From T3SED10-260 sp035363255 (GTDB taxonomy: Bacteria > Caldisericota > Caldisericia > UBA6126), in assembly GCA_035363255.1 (NCBI GenBank), contig DAOSES010000013.1:3530-67529 (forward strand): a DNA stretch of 64,000 nucleotides, given 5' to 3'. The stretch's first letter is position 1, and the number at the start of each line of letters is the position of its first letter. The notes beneath the pieces were generated by a model that saw only the letters and a list, made by a program, of their open reading frames with translations, was not told the origin of the DNA and did no database searches. The position numbers and the translations under genes were made by a program. This document shows, piece by piece, positions 53,733 through 62,823 of this stretch.

Positions 53733-54314
53733 TTGAGTGATTGGGTAGGAGAAATTGTTGAGTGCTCCGATATTAGTACTATCAATGTTGAAGTTTATCC
53801 TCAACTGCAATACACCGAAGATCTAGCCCTATTACAAGCTGAAATCGATCAAAACCTTTGCATTTTGCCTGTATTGCACATGATGAAAGTACCCCTGGAC
53901 CCTACACGAAAGGCTGTTGCGCTAAATATGGATCAAAGCGAGATTAATAGACAGTATCCTCAGCAGGCTCTTTTTATTAAACAATATTTCCATTGCTTTC
54001 TCGCAGGTTCGCTCCAGTCGGGTGTTTTTCGTGAAGCGTTTTCACCTCCTGGATTGGGTATTCATTCGCGACTGAAGCCTCTGGAACTCAAATACTACCA
54101 GCAACTTCTCTCCCACGAAGCTTCACTTTATACTTTTTTATCCTGCTTCACCCGTGATCCATCCTATATTCCTTCCCTCAAAACCATTGGCAGAAACTTC
54201 ATGAGAAATCAAGAAAATCAAGCTTACAAATCAGTATTTCTTAAAAATCTGAGCTTACTGCTTAAAGGGCAGTATTTTATCTTAAAAGACCTTTCCTCCT
54301 ATATCTTTTCCTGA
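53733..54314 (+). CDS. Possible HAS-barrel-type protein, 193 aa
   Basis: A TTG start at 53733 follows GAGGAA. The N-terminus (WVGEIVECSDISTINVEV) looks like a HAS-barrel strand. The middle part reads PLDPTRKAVALNMDQSEI, then QYPQQ...F...LAGS and SPPGLGIHSRL. This resembles a pattern I recall from stand-alone HAS-barrel proteins found near HerA-type ATPases: DP.RRP.ALG...EL..EQPQL, then a PP.P..IH box. The match is from memory and weak in places. It ends 3 bp before a tyrosine recombinase gene, so the two are coupled; a DNA-related role is plausible. Confidence 0.5.
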   Translation: MSDWVGEIVECSDISTINVEVYPQLQYTEDLALLQAEIDQNLCILPVLHMMKVPLDPTRKAVALNMDQSEINRQYPQQALFIKQYFHCFLAGSLQSGVFREAFSPPGLGIHSRLKPLELKYYQQLLSHEASLYTFLSCFTRDPSYIPSLKTIGRNFMRNQENQAYKSVFLKNLSLLLKGQYFILKDLSSYIFS

Positions 54315-54317
54315 GTT

Positions 54318-55289
54318 ATGCAAAAAACAAGCACTGAAGATCAACTTCCTGTTTTACAGTACGACAAGGATCAATTGGCTTTGCTTATCCTTCGCTTTAT
54401 CAGCGCTCTGGATCTAAAAGAAACTTCCAAATACACCTATCAGCGTGAATTAAAACCTTTCAGCGAATGGGTAGTCAAAAACCGTGTCAAACAGCCCATT
54501 CGAGATGATATTCTTCAATACAAAGCTTTTCTCGAAAAACAAGGACTCTCTCCTCTCACCATATCTTCCTACATTGTGGTGGTTCGACGTTTTTTTGAAT
54601 GGATGGAGAGTGAGAAAATATACCCCAACATTGCACGGGGTGTCAAAGGAATGAAGCGAAATCGAGGTTTTCGTAAAGACCCCTTAACCCTGAATCAAAT
54701 CCAAAAACTCTTGCAACATATGGAACGAGAAAGTTATCAAGGACTTCGCGATTTTGCCATCATAAATCTGTTAATTAGGACTGGTTTGCGCACCATCGAG
54801 CTGGTAAGATCCAATGTAGGAGATATTCGTCAGGAAAGCGGGCAATCGGTTTTGTGGGTGCAAGGCAAGGGCAGGGATAGTAAAGATGAGTTTGTAGTCC
54901 TCACCGATCAAACTCTTCTTCCGATTCAGGAATACCTTAAAAAATGTCGAAGCAAACGCTTGCGAGAAACTGATCCCCTGTTTTCCTCCATCAGCGACAG
55001 AAATTCAGGCATGCGTCTCACCACACGCTCAATATCACGCATTGTCAAAGACAATCTACGTCGAATAGGCATTGACAACCTTCGACTTACCGCTCATAGC
55101 CTCCGACATACTGCCATCACCCTCGCTTTGCAAGGGGGAGCCAGTCTTCAAGAAGCTCAAGCTCTTGGAAGACACGCCAATATCAACACCACCATGATTT
55201 ACGCTCACAATATAAATCGTGTATCGAACGCTCCTGAGCACAAAATTGATGAGCTTTTACGACTTGATCTCGAAGAAAAAAAGAAATAG
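54318..55289 (+). CDS. Tyrosine recombinase (XerC/XerD-like)
   Basis: The 323-aa protein has an N-terminal SAM-like core-binding domain (about 18-110) and a catalytic domain with all key residues: Arg in RTGLRTIEL, Lys in VQGKGRDSK, His-Arg in LTAHSLRHTA, His in LGRHANINTT and the nucleophile Tyr in MIYAHN. The size and layout match the Xer group, so it may be the cell's dimer-resolution enzyme. No attachment site or phage gene is seen next to it. It is coupled to the preceding gene. Confidence 0.9.
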   Translation: MQKTSTEDQLPVLQYDKDQLALLILRFISALDLKETSKYTYQRELKPFSEWVVKNRVKQPIRDDILQYKAFLEKQGLSPLTISSYIVVVRRFFEWMESEKIYPNIARGVKGMKRNRGFRKDPLTLNQIQKLLQHMERESYQGLRDFAIINLLIRTGLRTIELVRSNVGDIRQESGQSVLWVQGKGRDSKDEFVVLTDQTLLPIQEYLKKCRSKRLRETDPLFSSISDRNSGMRLTTRSISRIVKDNLRRIGIDNLRLTAHSLRHTAITLALQGGASLQEAQALGRHANINTTMIYAHNINRVSNAPEHKIDELLRLDLEEKKK

Positions 55290-55335
55290 TAACTGAATAA
55301 TACTTAAACTTATTTAAAAAATATTGACTATTGAA

Positions 55336-55357
55336 ACTATTATGATAAGTTAATAGT
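55336..55357. repeat. Inverted repeat before the GerMN lipoprotein gene
   Basis: ACTATTA (55336-55342) and TAATAGT (55351-55357) are perfect 7-bp arms around an 8-bp spacer containing a GATAAG -10-like element; a TTGACT at 55324-55329 could be the -35. The arms could form an operator over the promoter. Confidence 0.4.
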
Positions 55358-55379
55358 GAATAATATTTAGGAGGTTTTC

Positions 55380-55913
55380 ATGTTATTTTTGAAACAGATA
55401 TTACTAAGCATCTTGTTGATAGGAGCGTTGAGCCTGAGCGCATGCAACACAACTCCAAGCTCCAATACCGATCCAGACCAAGGCTCTGTTACGCCCCCTG
55501 TAGTCAGCGAAGAGAATCCTTCTTCTCCAGCAACGCAAGAGACGTATCAATTATTTTTTAACAACATCAAAAAAGATCCCCAAATGCTCGATTGCGAGAA
55601 AGTTTATCCAGTTACGCGAAATTTCAAACTTCGTCTAAACTACGAAGAAGTTCTGCTTGCACTCTTAAATGGTCCCACCGAAGCAGAAAAAGAAGAGGGA
55701 TTTGTTCCTCCAAGCATTCGCTCATATGCTATCAACTATGTCATTCTTTCTGGAGACACTGCCAAGATTGATTTCAAAATCCTTGAAATCAGTGGATCCT
55801 GCGCTGTAGGTTCTCTCAGAGCCCAACTTACCGAGACCTTCAAGCAGTTCCCTGGAATTACCAAGGTAAGCATCACCCTTCTTGGACAAAGCGAGGGCAT
55901 TCTCGAACCCTAA
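55380..55913 (+). CDS. GerMN-domain lipoprotein
   Basis: An AGGAGG site precedes the ATG. The signal ends in lipobox SLSAC (Cys22), followed by a Ser/Pro-rich linker. The GerMN domain covers about residues 58-175: NFKLRLNYEEVLLALLNGPTEAEKEEGFVPPSI, split here, shows the LLxGPT box, then VILSGDTAKIDF and QFPGITKVSI. GerMN proteins in Bacillus function in spore germination, but the domain is also common in non-sporulating bacteria. No sporulation gene is seen here. It opens the surface-protein block and is followed by a terminator. Confidence 0.88.
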   Translation: MLFLKQILLSILLIGALSLSACNTTPSSNTDPDQGSVTPPVVSEENPSSPATQETYQLFFNNIKKDPQMLDCEKVYPVTRNFKLRLNYEEVLLALLNGPTEAEKEEGFVPPSIRSYAINYVILSGDTAKIDFKILEISGSCAVGSLRAQLTETFKQFPGITKVSITLLGQSEGILEP

Positions 55914-55930
55914 GTTTTCTTAGTTTTTTC

Positions 55931-55973
55931 AGGGCTTACTCTCATGATACCCATGAAAGTAGGCCCTTTTTTT
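55931..55973 (+). terminator. Terminator after the GerMN lipoprotein gene
   Basis: AGGGCTTACTCTCATG pairs with CATGAAAGTAGGCCCT (two mismatches) and a run of Ts follows at 55967-55973. Confidence 0.88.
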
Positions 55974-55996
55974 ATTGGTTTCCCGAGCTTTTTGAT

Positions 55997-56002
55997 TATA
56001 AT
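55997..56002 (+). promoter_or_regulatory. -10 box for the stalk-domain genes
   Basis: A perfect TATAAT lies 23 bp before the ATG at 56025, just behind the preceding terminator. A -35 is not clear. Confidence 0.4.
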
Positions 56003-56024
56003 ACCCTCAGGTATATATTAAAAA

Positions 56025-56552
56025 ATGATGATTAAACGTGTTCATAAGTTGATTATTATATCTGTTTTTTTGTTGCTTGTGGTGTTTCCATTGTCTTCGA
56101 CATTATCACAAGAGCAAACGACCGTTATTCATCTCAAAATTGGATCCACTACCGTCTGGATCAACGACCAAAGGCAGGAGTTAGACCTGGCTCCATTTTT
56201 ATACCAAAAGCGCACTATGGTTCCATTGCGTTTTTTTAGTGAAGCTTTTGGAGCTACGATTGAGTGGGTAGCCAACCCAAAACTTTCCGGGGAGGGCCTC
56301 ATTCTTATTGATTTACCCCAACAAGGCACTCGAATCAAGCTTCATACCCAGGTATATCTTGTCTTTGTCGAAAGCACCCTTCCTTCCAGCCCCATACCTT
56401 CTGTCAAGACCCACACCCTGGATATCGCCCCTTTTGTGGTCAAACCCCAAAATCGAAGTGTTGTTCCGATACGCTTTATCAGTGAAATTTTTGGAGCTTC
56501 GCTTGATTGGAACGCAGAGTATCAATCCATAACTGTTACTTACACTCGATAG
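56025..56552 (+). CDS. Secreted protein with two Cu-amine-oxidase-N (stalk) repeats
   Basis: A signal peptide covers about residues 1-29 (cleavage near LSSTLS). Then come two copies of the stalk domain found at the N-terminus of copper amine oxidases: the marks are KRTMVPLRFFSEAFGATIEW and RSVVPIRFISEIFGASLDW, each preceded by a short strand pair. No catalytic domain is attached. Such proteins are surface or cell-wall bound in anaerobic Firmicutes. It is joined to the next gene (1-bp gap), which ends in the same domain. Confidence 0.88.
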   Translation: MMIKRVHKLIIISVFLLLVVFPLSSTLSQEQTTVIHLKIGSTTVWINDQRQELDLAPFLYQKRTMVPLRFFSEAFGATIEWVANPKLSGEGLILIDLPQQGTRIKLHTQVYLVFVESTLPSSPIPSVKTHTLDIAPFVVKPQNRSVVPIRFISEIFGASLDWNAEYQSITVTYTR

Positions 56553-56553
56553 G

Positions 56554-58821
56554 ATGAAACATAGGCTTATAATCCCAGGACTCCTTCTTTGCCTGATTCT
56601 AAGCCCCTTTGGATCTATTTTTCAGAGCTTCACTCCAAGTTACTCAGAGGTTTTTGCACAAGACCTATTTCAGCGCACCCAACCCAAGCTGATTTGGGAA
56701 AAAACCTTCGGCGGAAGAGGAGATGACAGGGGAGTTCGTAGCGTTTATTGTCCCACAGAAAACTGCCTTTTTTCTGTGGGTACCACCATCGATATATCTC
56801 AGCTAAATTCCAGCATATATGTGGTTAAATCCTCTCTGGACGGTGAAGTATTGTGGGAAAGAAACTATGGCTCACACACCAACAACAGTGCTGTGGGGGT
56901 TTTAATCAATCAACAAAAAGAGCTCCTTGTTTGTTCTAATGTCATGAATGTAAACGATAGCTCAGAGCCCAACAATATTTCCATCATGCGCATCAACTAT
57001 CAAGGTCAACTCATCGAAGAAATTGTCTTGTATAGCCCTCAACAGCAATATGTTTCCCGCTTGCTTCAATTGCCCGATCAAGGCTATCTTATCTTAGGCT
57101 CCATATACGATGAATCCCAGCTCATTGATGAAATTTTCTTACTCAAGCTCAAATCAAGCTTTGAAGTCGAATGGCAAAAAACTCTTGCCAAAGAAGCCTT
57201 GCTTACAGCTCATGATCTTGTTTCAACCGATGAGGGTTACCTTGTCCTTAGTACTATGCTCGATCCATATGGTCAAATGAAGATGTTGCTTATTAGTGTG
57301 GATCGAAAAGGAGAAACTCTCTGGAAAAAGAATTATGGCGACAAACAAAACTACATGGGTAGCTCTCTTATAAGAAGTGCTGATGGGCAGTACATCGTTT
57401 TAGGGGAAACTGATGCCTATGGCGACGATGTGGGTATCGTTTTAATGAAAATCAATAGCGAAGGCAACAAAGCTTGGGAAAAGTTTCACCGTATGAAAGC
57501 AAGCACCATAGGCAGAAGTATCATTGAAACCTGCAATCAGGGTTTTTTGATCGCTGGGGCCACCGACATCAGCATCGAGGATATCTTGTATTCCTCGGGC
57601 AAAGCCAATGCCTATCTTCTTTTTGTGGATTCCTTTGGCAATATGCTTTGGGAACGTTCTTATGGAGGCTCATCTCATGACTTCCTTTTACATATTCTCA
57701 AACTACCCGACAACAGCTTTCTCCTGACTGGTCGCTCTTCTTCATTCAGTAAAAGCAAAGATATGGACCTATACATGCTTTATCTAAGCGCCTTTGTCTA
57801 TGATAAACCAGTCATGAGTATTCAACCCCAAAAGTTGTATTTTGGAGTGCTCGAAAAAAATTCCTCTTCTCCGGTGCGGATAGTGTATATTTCCAACGAC
57901 GGATTGGGCAATCTAAATGGCTATATCAATTCGCTTGAACCCTGGATCAACACCACCGACAGCACCTTCATCATCCCTACTTTTGGCTTTTTAGCACTCC
58001 CTGTCAGCGTTGACCCCAAACAAATGAAAGAAGGCAACTATACTGGAGCCATTTCTCTGCAAACTAACGGGGGGGATGCAGAGATTGAAATCTTTGTGGA
58101 TATTATCGATAACTCTCCCTACTTGAACGTAGCCCCTTCCTACCTTGATTTTGGTATCATCCAAAGCAGAGAAGTCCTAAAACAAAATCTACGTATCAGC
58201 AACCAAGGACGTCAAAATCTTTTTGGATCCTTGCAGAGCTCCCAAGCCTGGCTCAAAGTATCTCAAGATCGATTTATGTCCAACCAAATCGACCTGGAAG
58301 TTGAAATTGATCCTTCCAGACTACGCAATGGACTCCACGAGGCTGATCTCATCATTCAAAGCAATGGTGGCAACCAGAAAGTGCCCATTCGAGTGGAATG
58401 TCGTTTTCAAGTCATTACCCTTCTTCTTACGATAGGAAAAAACGAAGCTATACTCAATCAGGAAAAATTACCCATTGATCCCAATAATCCCCATGTAGTT
58501 CCCTTGATTCGCCAGGGAAGAACCTTGGTTCCCCTGCGTTTTTTGGCTGAAGTATTTGGTGCTTTGGTAGCATGGAATCCAGACCTAAAAACCATTCAGC
58601 TCGAGAATGCTCCTAAAAAGATATCCATTTGGCTCCAGGTCAACAATACTGAAGCAAAAATCAATACAAAACCTGTCCTATTGGACGTCCCCCCCATGAT
58701 TATCGAAAACCGGGTATTTGTCCCCTTGAGATTTCTGGCTGAAGCTTTTGATGCCGAAGTGAATATAGATCAGAGCAACAAAGAACAGGCGATGACTATC
58801 ATCATTCGTTATGAAAAATGA
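56554..58821 (+). CDS. Large secreted protein: propeller repeats, two BACON-like domains, two stalk repeats
   Basis: This 755-aa exported protein has a signal peptide to about residue 35. Residues 45-410 hold repeats of a propeller type, seen from LIWEKTFGGRGDD, EVLWERNYGSH, GETLWKKNYGDK and GNMLWERSYGGSSHD. Two Ig/BACON-like modules follow (about 420-510 and 515-610), with returning LYFGVLEKNSS and LDFGIIQSREV starts. The C-terminus has two stalk repeats, marked RTLVPLRFLAEVFGALVAW and RVFVPLRFLAEAFDAEV. The ligand is unknown. The last 11 bp overlap the next gene. Confidence 0.85.
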   Translation: MKHRLIIPGLLLCLILSPFGSIFQSFTPSYSEVFAQDLFQRTQPKLIWEKTFGGRGDDRGVRSVYCPTENCLFSVGTTIDISQLNSSIYVVKSSLDGEVLWERNYGSHTNNSAVGVLINQQKELLVCSNVMNVNDSSEPNNISIMRINYQGQLIEEIVLYSPQQQYVSRLLQLPDQGYLILGSIYDESQLIDEIFLLKLKSSFEVEWQKTLAKEALLTAHDLVSTDEGYLVLSTMLDPYGQMKMLLISVDRKGETLWKKNYGDKQNYMGSSLIRSADGQYIVLGETDAYGDDVGIVLMKINSEGNKAWEKFHRMKASTIGRSIIETCNQGFLIAGATDISIEDILYSSGKANAYLLFVDSFGNMLWERSYGGSSHDFLLHILKLPDNSFLLTGRSSSFSKSKDMDLYMLYLSAFVYDKPVMSIQPQKLYFGVLEKNSSSPVRIVYISNDGLGNLNGYINSLEPWINTTDSTFIIPTFGFLALPVSVDPKQMKEGNYTGAISLQTNGGDAEIEIFVDIIDNSPYLNVAPSYLDFGIIQSREVLKQNLRISNQGRQNLFGSLQSSQAWLKVSQDRFMSNQIDLEVEIDPSRLRNGLHEADLIIQSNGGNQKVPIRVECRFQVITLLLTIGKNEAILNQEKLPIDPNNPHVVPLIRQGRTLVPLRFLAEVFGALVAWNPDLKTIQLENAPKKISIWLQVNNTEAKINTKPVLLDVPPMIIENRVFVPLRFLAEAFDAEVNIDQSNKEQAMTIIIRYEK

Positions 58822-59497
58822 AGACCTGCTTGATCGCTTAAAACTATCTTTTCAAGAATCTGCAAGAATTGAAGCGCAAGGACGTTCACTAGCTTCAATA
58901 CTACCTGACGAAATCATCCATGATCCTGTCTATCCCTATTTCAAAACCTGCACTTCCTATAGTGGAAGCCCGGATATTATTGATTATTTTCAACCTAGCA
59001 AAGGTCAAAACTATCTTGATTTTGGAGCTTTTTTAAATTTGGAAAGGTATCATTTATACTGCTATCCCTGGCAATACTTCGGACTGGAAGCAGCTCCAGA
59101 AATAGTATTCCGTATGCAGGATTTCATCCAACAACGTCATCTGAAAAATGCCAAAATGTTTTTATCTCAAGGGATCGATCTGGACTTTGCTTCCTCTTTC
59201 TTCCATTGCATCACCTGTATTGGAGTTTTGGAATATTATCCTCTCGAAGAAAGCAGAAAGCTTCTCCTCGAACTGTGTCGAGTGTTAAAAAAACGCGGAA
59301 AAATGATACTCGATATTCCGAACATTAAGCATGAAGCCTTCCAACTATTATGCAAAATGGAAGCTTTTTTAAAACGAGAGCTTCAACTTCGTATCTCTTT
59401 TGAAGAGTTCCTATCCTTTTTACCGACAAACATCCAATGCCATGCAATGGATGAAAGCCAGGTTATGACCAGATTTTACATGGAAAAAGACTCTTGA
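58811..59497 (+). CDS. SAM-dependent methyltransferase-like protein with degenerate motif I
   Basis: The 228-aa protein has a Rossmann methyltransferase pattern: YLDFGAFLNLE at the motif I strand, YFGLEAAPEIV (motif II), the FHCITCIGVLEYYP helix/strand (motif IV) and LCRVLKKRGKMILDIPN (motif V/VI). The GxGxG loop of motif I is missing, so SAM binding is doubtful. The start overlaps the end of the stalk-protein gene by 11 bp. A substrate cannot be named. Confidence 0.7.
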   Translation: MKNEDLLDRLKLSFQESARIEAQGRSLASILPDEIIHDPVYPYFKTCTSYSGSPDIIDYFQPSKGQNYLDFGAFLNLERYHLYCYPWQYFGLEAAPEIVFRMQDFIQQRHLKNAKMFLSQGIDLDFASSFFHCITCIGVLEYYPLEESRKLLLELCRVLKKRGKMILDIPNIKHEAFQLLCKMEAFLKRELQLRISFEEFLSFLPTNIQCHAMDESQVMTRFYMEKDS

Positions 59498-59498
59498 T

Positions 59499-62400
59499 CT
59501 AGGGAGTATGATAAGCAAAAAGCTTGATATCTTCCAGATCGATTTTCCAATCAAAATTTAAATCACAAGAGGGATTCCAGGAGGAATCGAGGTAATTGCC
59601 TCCAAAGTGACTAAGCAAAACCTGGGTGTCAAGTTCGTTAATGCTTCCATCATGATTAAGATCGAGCACTTTCAGGCGATCCTGGTAAGAATCAGTTTCT
59701 GGGAAATGAGTTTTTACTTTACGGGAAATTTGGTGCTCATCACTCAGCTGAATAGTAAGCAGAGGCATTTCAGGGAGAGTTTCAGTATGGTAGGTAAAAC
59801 TAAGCTCCAGCGCTTTCCAGAAATCCTTCCTCATGCCTTGACCTCGCAAGACTGCAATTTTCAATTGCTTTCTTCCATCTTCCAGATCCACCCAGCTATA
59901 CTTTTGATCTAGTTGTTCCTCATTGGGAAGAATAATCAGATTTTGCCACTGGGAAGGGAAAACAATCTCAGCTTCCATATGGTTTAGCTCTTTGAAATCC
60001 ATAATATACAGCTTCATGCTATATCTACGATTGTTTTCCATCAATCGTGGGATAGAGACCACACTATCTACTGGACGAGAGAGAGGGGAGTGTTTTAAAT
60101 CGAAATCCGTTTGAGCCACTGGGAGTAGAAGCGTTTTTCTTGCTTGAGTGTCTGAGTTGTAAAGCAGGCAGTGAATCGAAAAGACCATACGATAAGATCC
60201 GTCTTCCAAAAACAAATGCTCCATGGTGTTGCGTCCGTCAAATTCAAAAGAATACTTTCCTACTGGCAGAAGTTCTGCATAAAAAATGTTACCCAGCATT
60301 TGACCCTTTTCGTCTTCTACATGAACACTAAAACGGCTGGCATAATTTCGCACGTTGATGCTTTGTTTTCCGTCTTTATCGGTGGTGCGCACTTGAGATC
60401 CAGTATTGAGCTGAAAGGATACATTCATTTTTTGAGGCTCATTCATATCTACTATGTTGGTGGAAAGCTCCACCTGAGAAACTGTCTTATCCACTTCCAG
60501 AAAATGCTCTGGGGAATAGAGAATAAAAGGAAGGTGAAGATTGTGAGTGATGGAGCCTCTGCTGTTGGAAGAATGTACGTCCATCCACAAAACACCTTCA
60601 ATCTTTTTTTGTATCTTTACTTCATCTTCCATATGAATCCACAGTTTTAAATCTTCCTTACTGTCAGGCAATATTTCTAAAAAGGGTTTATCAAAGGTAA
60701 GGACGATTTTGTCCGATAGATTTGCACCGTCGTATATCACATTTCGTAAATCTACAAAGATACGTTCTTCAGAAATATTTTCTATGCTGAGACTTAGGGC
60801 TTTTTCGCTATCCTCATACGATCTCATAAAAGCGGGAGGAGAAGCAATGATAGGCGATGCCAATGCAGCTTCTACGTCAATTTGACCTGCACCCTGGTAT
60901 AAAAAGGAAAAAACCTCACCTGTGATGGGATTGCTCAACAAGTTAGCAGTATTCATCAAGAGTGCCTTGCATTGCTCAGGGCTCAACCAGGGTTTTGCTT
61001 CCTTGAGCAGGGCTATACTTCCAGTTACCACAGGAGCTGCCATCGAAGTGCCCTGGCGTGTTCCCCATTGAACCTTGTTTTCTTCCTTACCGAGACTGGA
61101 GGGTAGAGAGGAATAGATCGACGTTCCGGGAGCACATAGCTCAGGTTTGAATTGATTGGACAAGCCATCAGGAGAAGGACCTGCAGAAGTAAAATCGGCA
61201 ATGCTGGCAATAGCATGAGGACTCAGCTCCATGTTCAAGCCAGTTTTCATGTATTCTTTAAGGTGTTGCCCCCCCATGGAGGTGACGGATAAAGTTGGAA
61301 GCAGTTCCAAGCTCCAGGGATCGATGATATCTCCATCCGTAAGCATAATAGCAAGAAAGGGAGTAGGGTCATAGTTGTAAATCACGCACCCTACAGCTCC
61401 AGCTTCCTTTGCATTGAGGTTTTTTTCTCTGAAGGTAATGGCATTTTCTATGGGACCACGAGAGATAAGGGCAATTTTCCCTTTCAGATCGATTCCTTCA
61501 AGATCTTCGGTTCTGCCATATCCTGCATCCACCATTTCCAACATGGCAAAATGCTGGGGAAAGGAGGGAGTGAAATAAGACTGTTGAGCATTGATATGCA
61601 CCTCCCGACTATCTTGGAAAAGCAGTTTGATGGGCATGAAATGACGGTCATCGCTTGCTGCCACCTGGATAACACTGTCAAAAGTGCCAGGAGCAGACAT
61701 AGGCCACTCATTGTCCAGAGCTTCTTCAAGAAAGCGTGAACCATTATTTCCAGCAGTAGCTACCACTATCACTCCTGCATCCACCGCACGCTGAAAAACG
61801 GTGATATAGGGGGAATCCTCGTAATCACTCATTTTACGGGCTCGATGACCCAAAGAAAGGTTGATCACCGTACATTCGTCTTCAATAGAGCGTTCCACTG
61901 CCATTACGATATGGGCTCCTTGTGCCCCTCCAGCCTTGGGGTTTGAAGAAAAAACCTTGTAAGCATACAGGGAGGCGTCTGGAGCCATTCCTGGCATTTC
62001 AGGTATGGAGGGATGATTGCCTGTGGCGATACCTGCCACGTGAGTGCCATGACCTCCATGTTGGACAGCATCATCCATGGGATCTTTGTCATCTTCGATC
62101 AACACCTCTTCTTCATAGGTGTCGTCTGCAAAATCATCCCCATCAACAGTTTTCGTGTTTTCCCCTCGAATTCCGGGAGGAGAAAAATCTTCATGAAGAT
62201 AATCCACGCCTGTGTCGATGATACCGATACGCGTGCCTTTTCCAGTATAAGGAATAGTTCGAAGGGAAGGATTTAGGATGTGTAAACTTACTGCTGCAGC
62301 CCAGCGATCGAGCTCAAATATATCGTCCAGCACCATACACCTTTTAACTCCTGTAAGCTTGGACAGGAGAGGGAGGTGATATTCTGCAACTTCCAAAATG

Positions 62401-62747
62401 AGACCATTGAAAGTATGTTTTAGGCTTGTAATAGTTTGATGAGGGATTTGATGCAGACTGATCTGTTCCAATACTTGATTTTGTTTGAATTCAAGTGTTT
62501 TTTGATATTGGATAGTCAGGGGATGGTGGATGGAAAAGGGACTTTGAGGTTGGAGGCTGATGGTACTGGGATCCTTTAGTTCAATCAGCACTATCACTTT
62601 TTGTGAGCTAAAGACTGGCATCTCCAATGATTTGTTGTGCATCTGATCAGGAAAGGCATATGCGACAGAAGACAAGATTAGCATTAAAGACAGGAGCAGA
62701 GGAAGAAAAGATATCGCTTGCAATTTCGCAAATATTCTCATTCTCAT
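59499..62747 (-). CDS. Subtilisin-family protease with PA domain and C-terminal dockerin
   Basis: I chose the ATG at 62747 behind AAAAGGA; a GTG at 62768 is in frame. A signal peptide ends near VAYAFP (about residue 32). An inhibitor_I9-like propeptide follows. The S8 domain has the triad Asp178 (IIDTGVD), His233 (HGGHGTHVAG) and the serine in GTSMAAP. A PA domain (KIALISRGP...GAVGCVIYNYD) is inserted. A beta-rich region follows, and the last 60 residues are a type I dockerin with LDLNHDGSINELD and DLNFDWKIDLEDI. The dockerin suggests docking to a cohesin elsewhere. It converges with the methyltransferase gene, 1 bp apart. Confidence 0.92.
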   Translation of the reverse strand: MRMRIFAKLQAISFLPLLLSLMLILSSVAYAFPDQMHNKSLEMPVFSSQKVIVLIELKDPSTISLQPQSPFSIHHPLTIQYQKTLEFKQNQVLEQISLHQIPHQTITSLKHTFNGLILEVAEYHLPLLSKLTGVKRCMVLDDIFELDRWAAAVSLHILNPSLRTIPYTGKGTRIGIIDTGVDYLHEDFSPPGIRGENTKTVDGDDFADDTYEEEVLIEDDKDPMDDAVQHGGHGTHVAGIATGNHPSIPEMPGMAPDASLYAYKVFSSNPKAGGAQGAHIVMAVERSIEDECTVINLSLGHRARKMSDYEDSPYITVFQRAVDAGVIVVATAGNNGSRFLEEALDNEWPMSAPGTFDSVIQVAASDDRHFMPIKLLFQDSREVHINAQQSYFTPSFPQHFAMLEMVDAGYGRTEDLEGIDLKGKIALISRGPIENAITFREKNLNAKEAGAVGCVIYNYDPTPFLAIMLTDGDIIDPWSLELLPTLSVTSMGGQHLKEYMKTGLNMELSPHAIASIADFTSAGPSPDGLSNQFKPELCAPGTSIYSSLPSSLGKEENKVQWGTRQGTSMAAPVVTGSIALLKEAKPWLSPEQCKALLMNTANLLSNPITGEVFSFLYQGAGQIDVEAALASPIIASPPAFMRSYEDSEKALSLSIENISEERIFVDLRNVIYDGANLSDKIVLTFDKPFLEILPDSKEDLKLWIHMEDEVKIQKKIEGVLWMDVHSSNSRGSITHNLHLPFILYSPEHFLEVDKTVSQVELSTNIVDMNEPQKMNVSFQLNTGSQVRTTDKDGKQSINVRNYASRFSVHVEDEKGQMLGNIFYAELLPVGKYSFEFDGRNTMEHLFLEDGSYRMVFSIHCLLYNSDTQARKTLLLPVAQTDFDLKHSPLSRPVDSVVSIPRLMENNRRYSMKLYIMDFKELNHMEAEIVFPSQWQNLIILPNEEQLDQKYSWVDLEDGRKQLKIAVLRGQGMRKDFWKALELSFTYHTETLPEMPLLTIQLSDEHQISRKVKTHFPETDSYQDRLKVLDLNHDGSINELDTQVLLSHFGGNYLDSSWNPSCDLNFDWKIDLEDIKLFAYHTP

Positions 62748-62823
62748 TTTTTTATATGTCCTTTTCACTGATTTGAATATAATTTTATACCAGTATGCAG
62801 AAAAATAAAAGAAATTGGACTAA

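Noticed and set aside
54318..55289. Recombinase as part of a prophage or integrative element
   Set aside because: No phage or conjugation genes, tRNA target or flanking repeats are nearby; the gene fits a chromosomal Xer enzyme.
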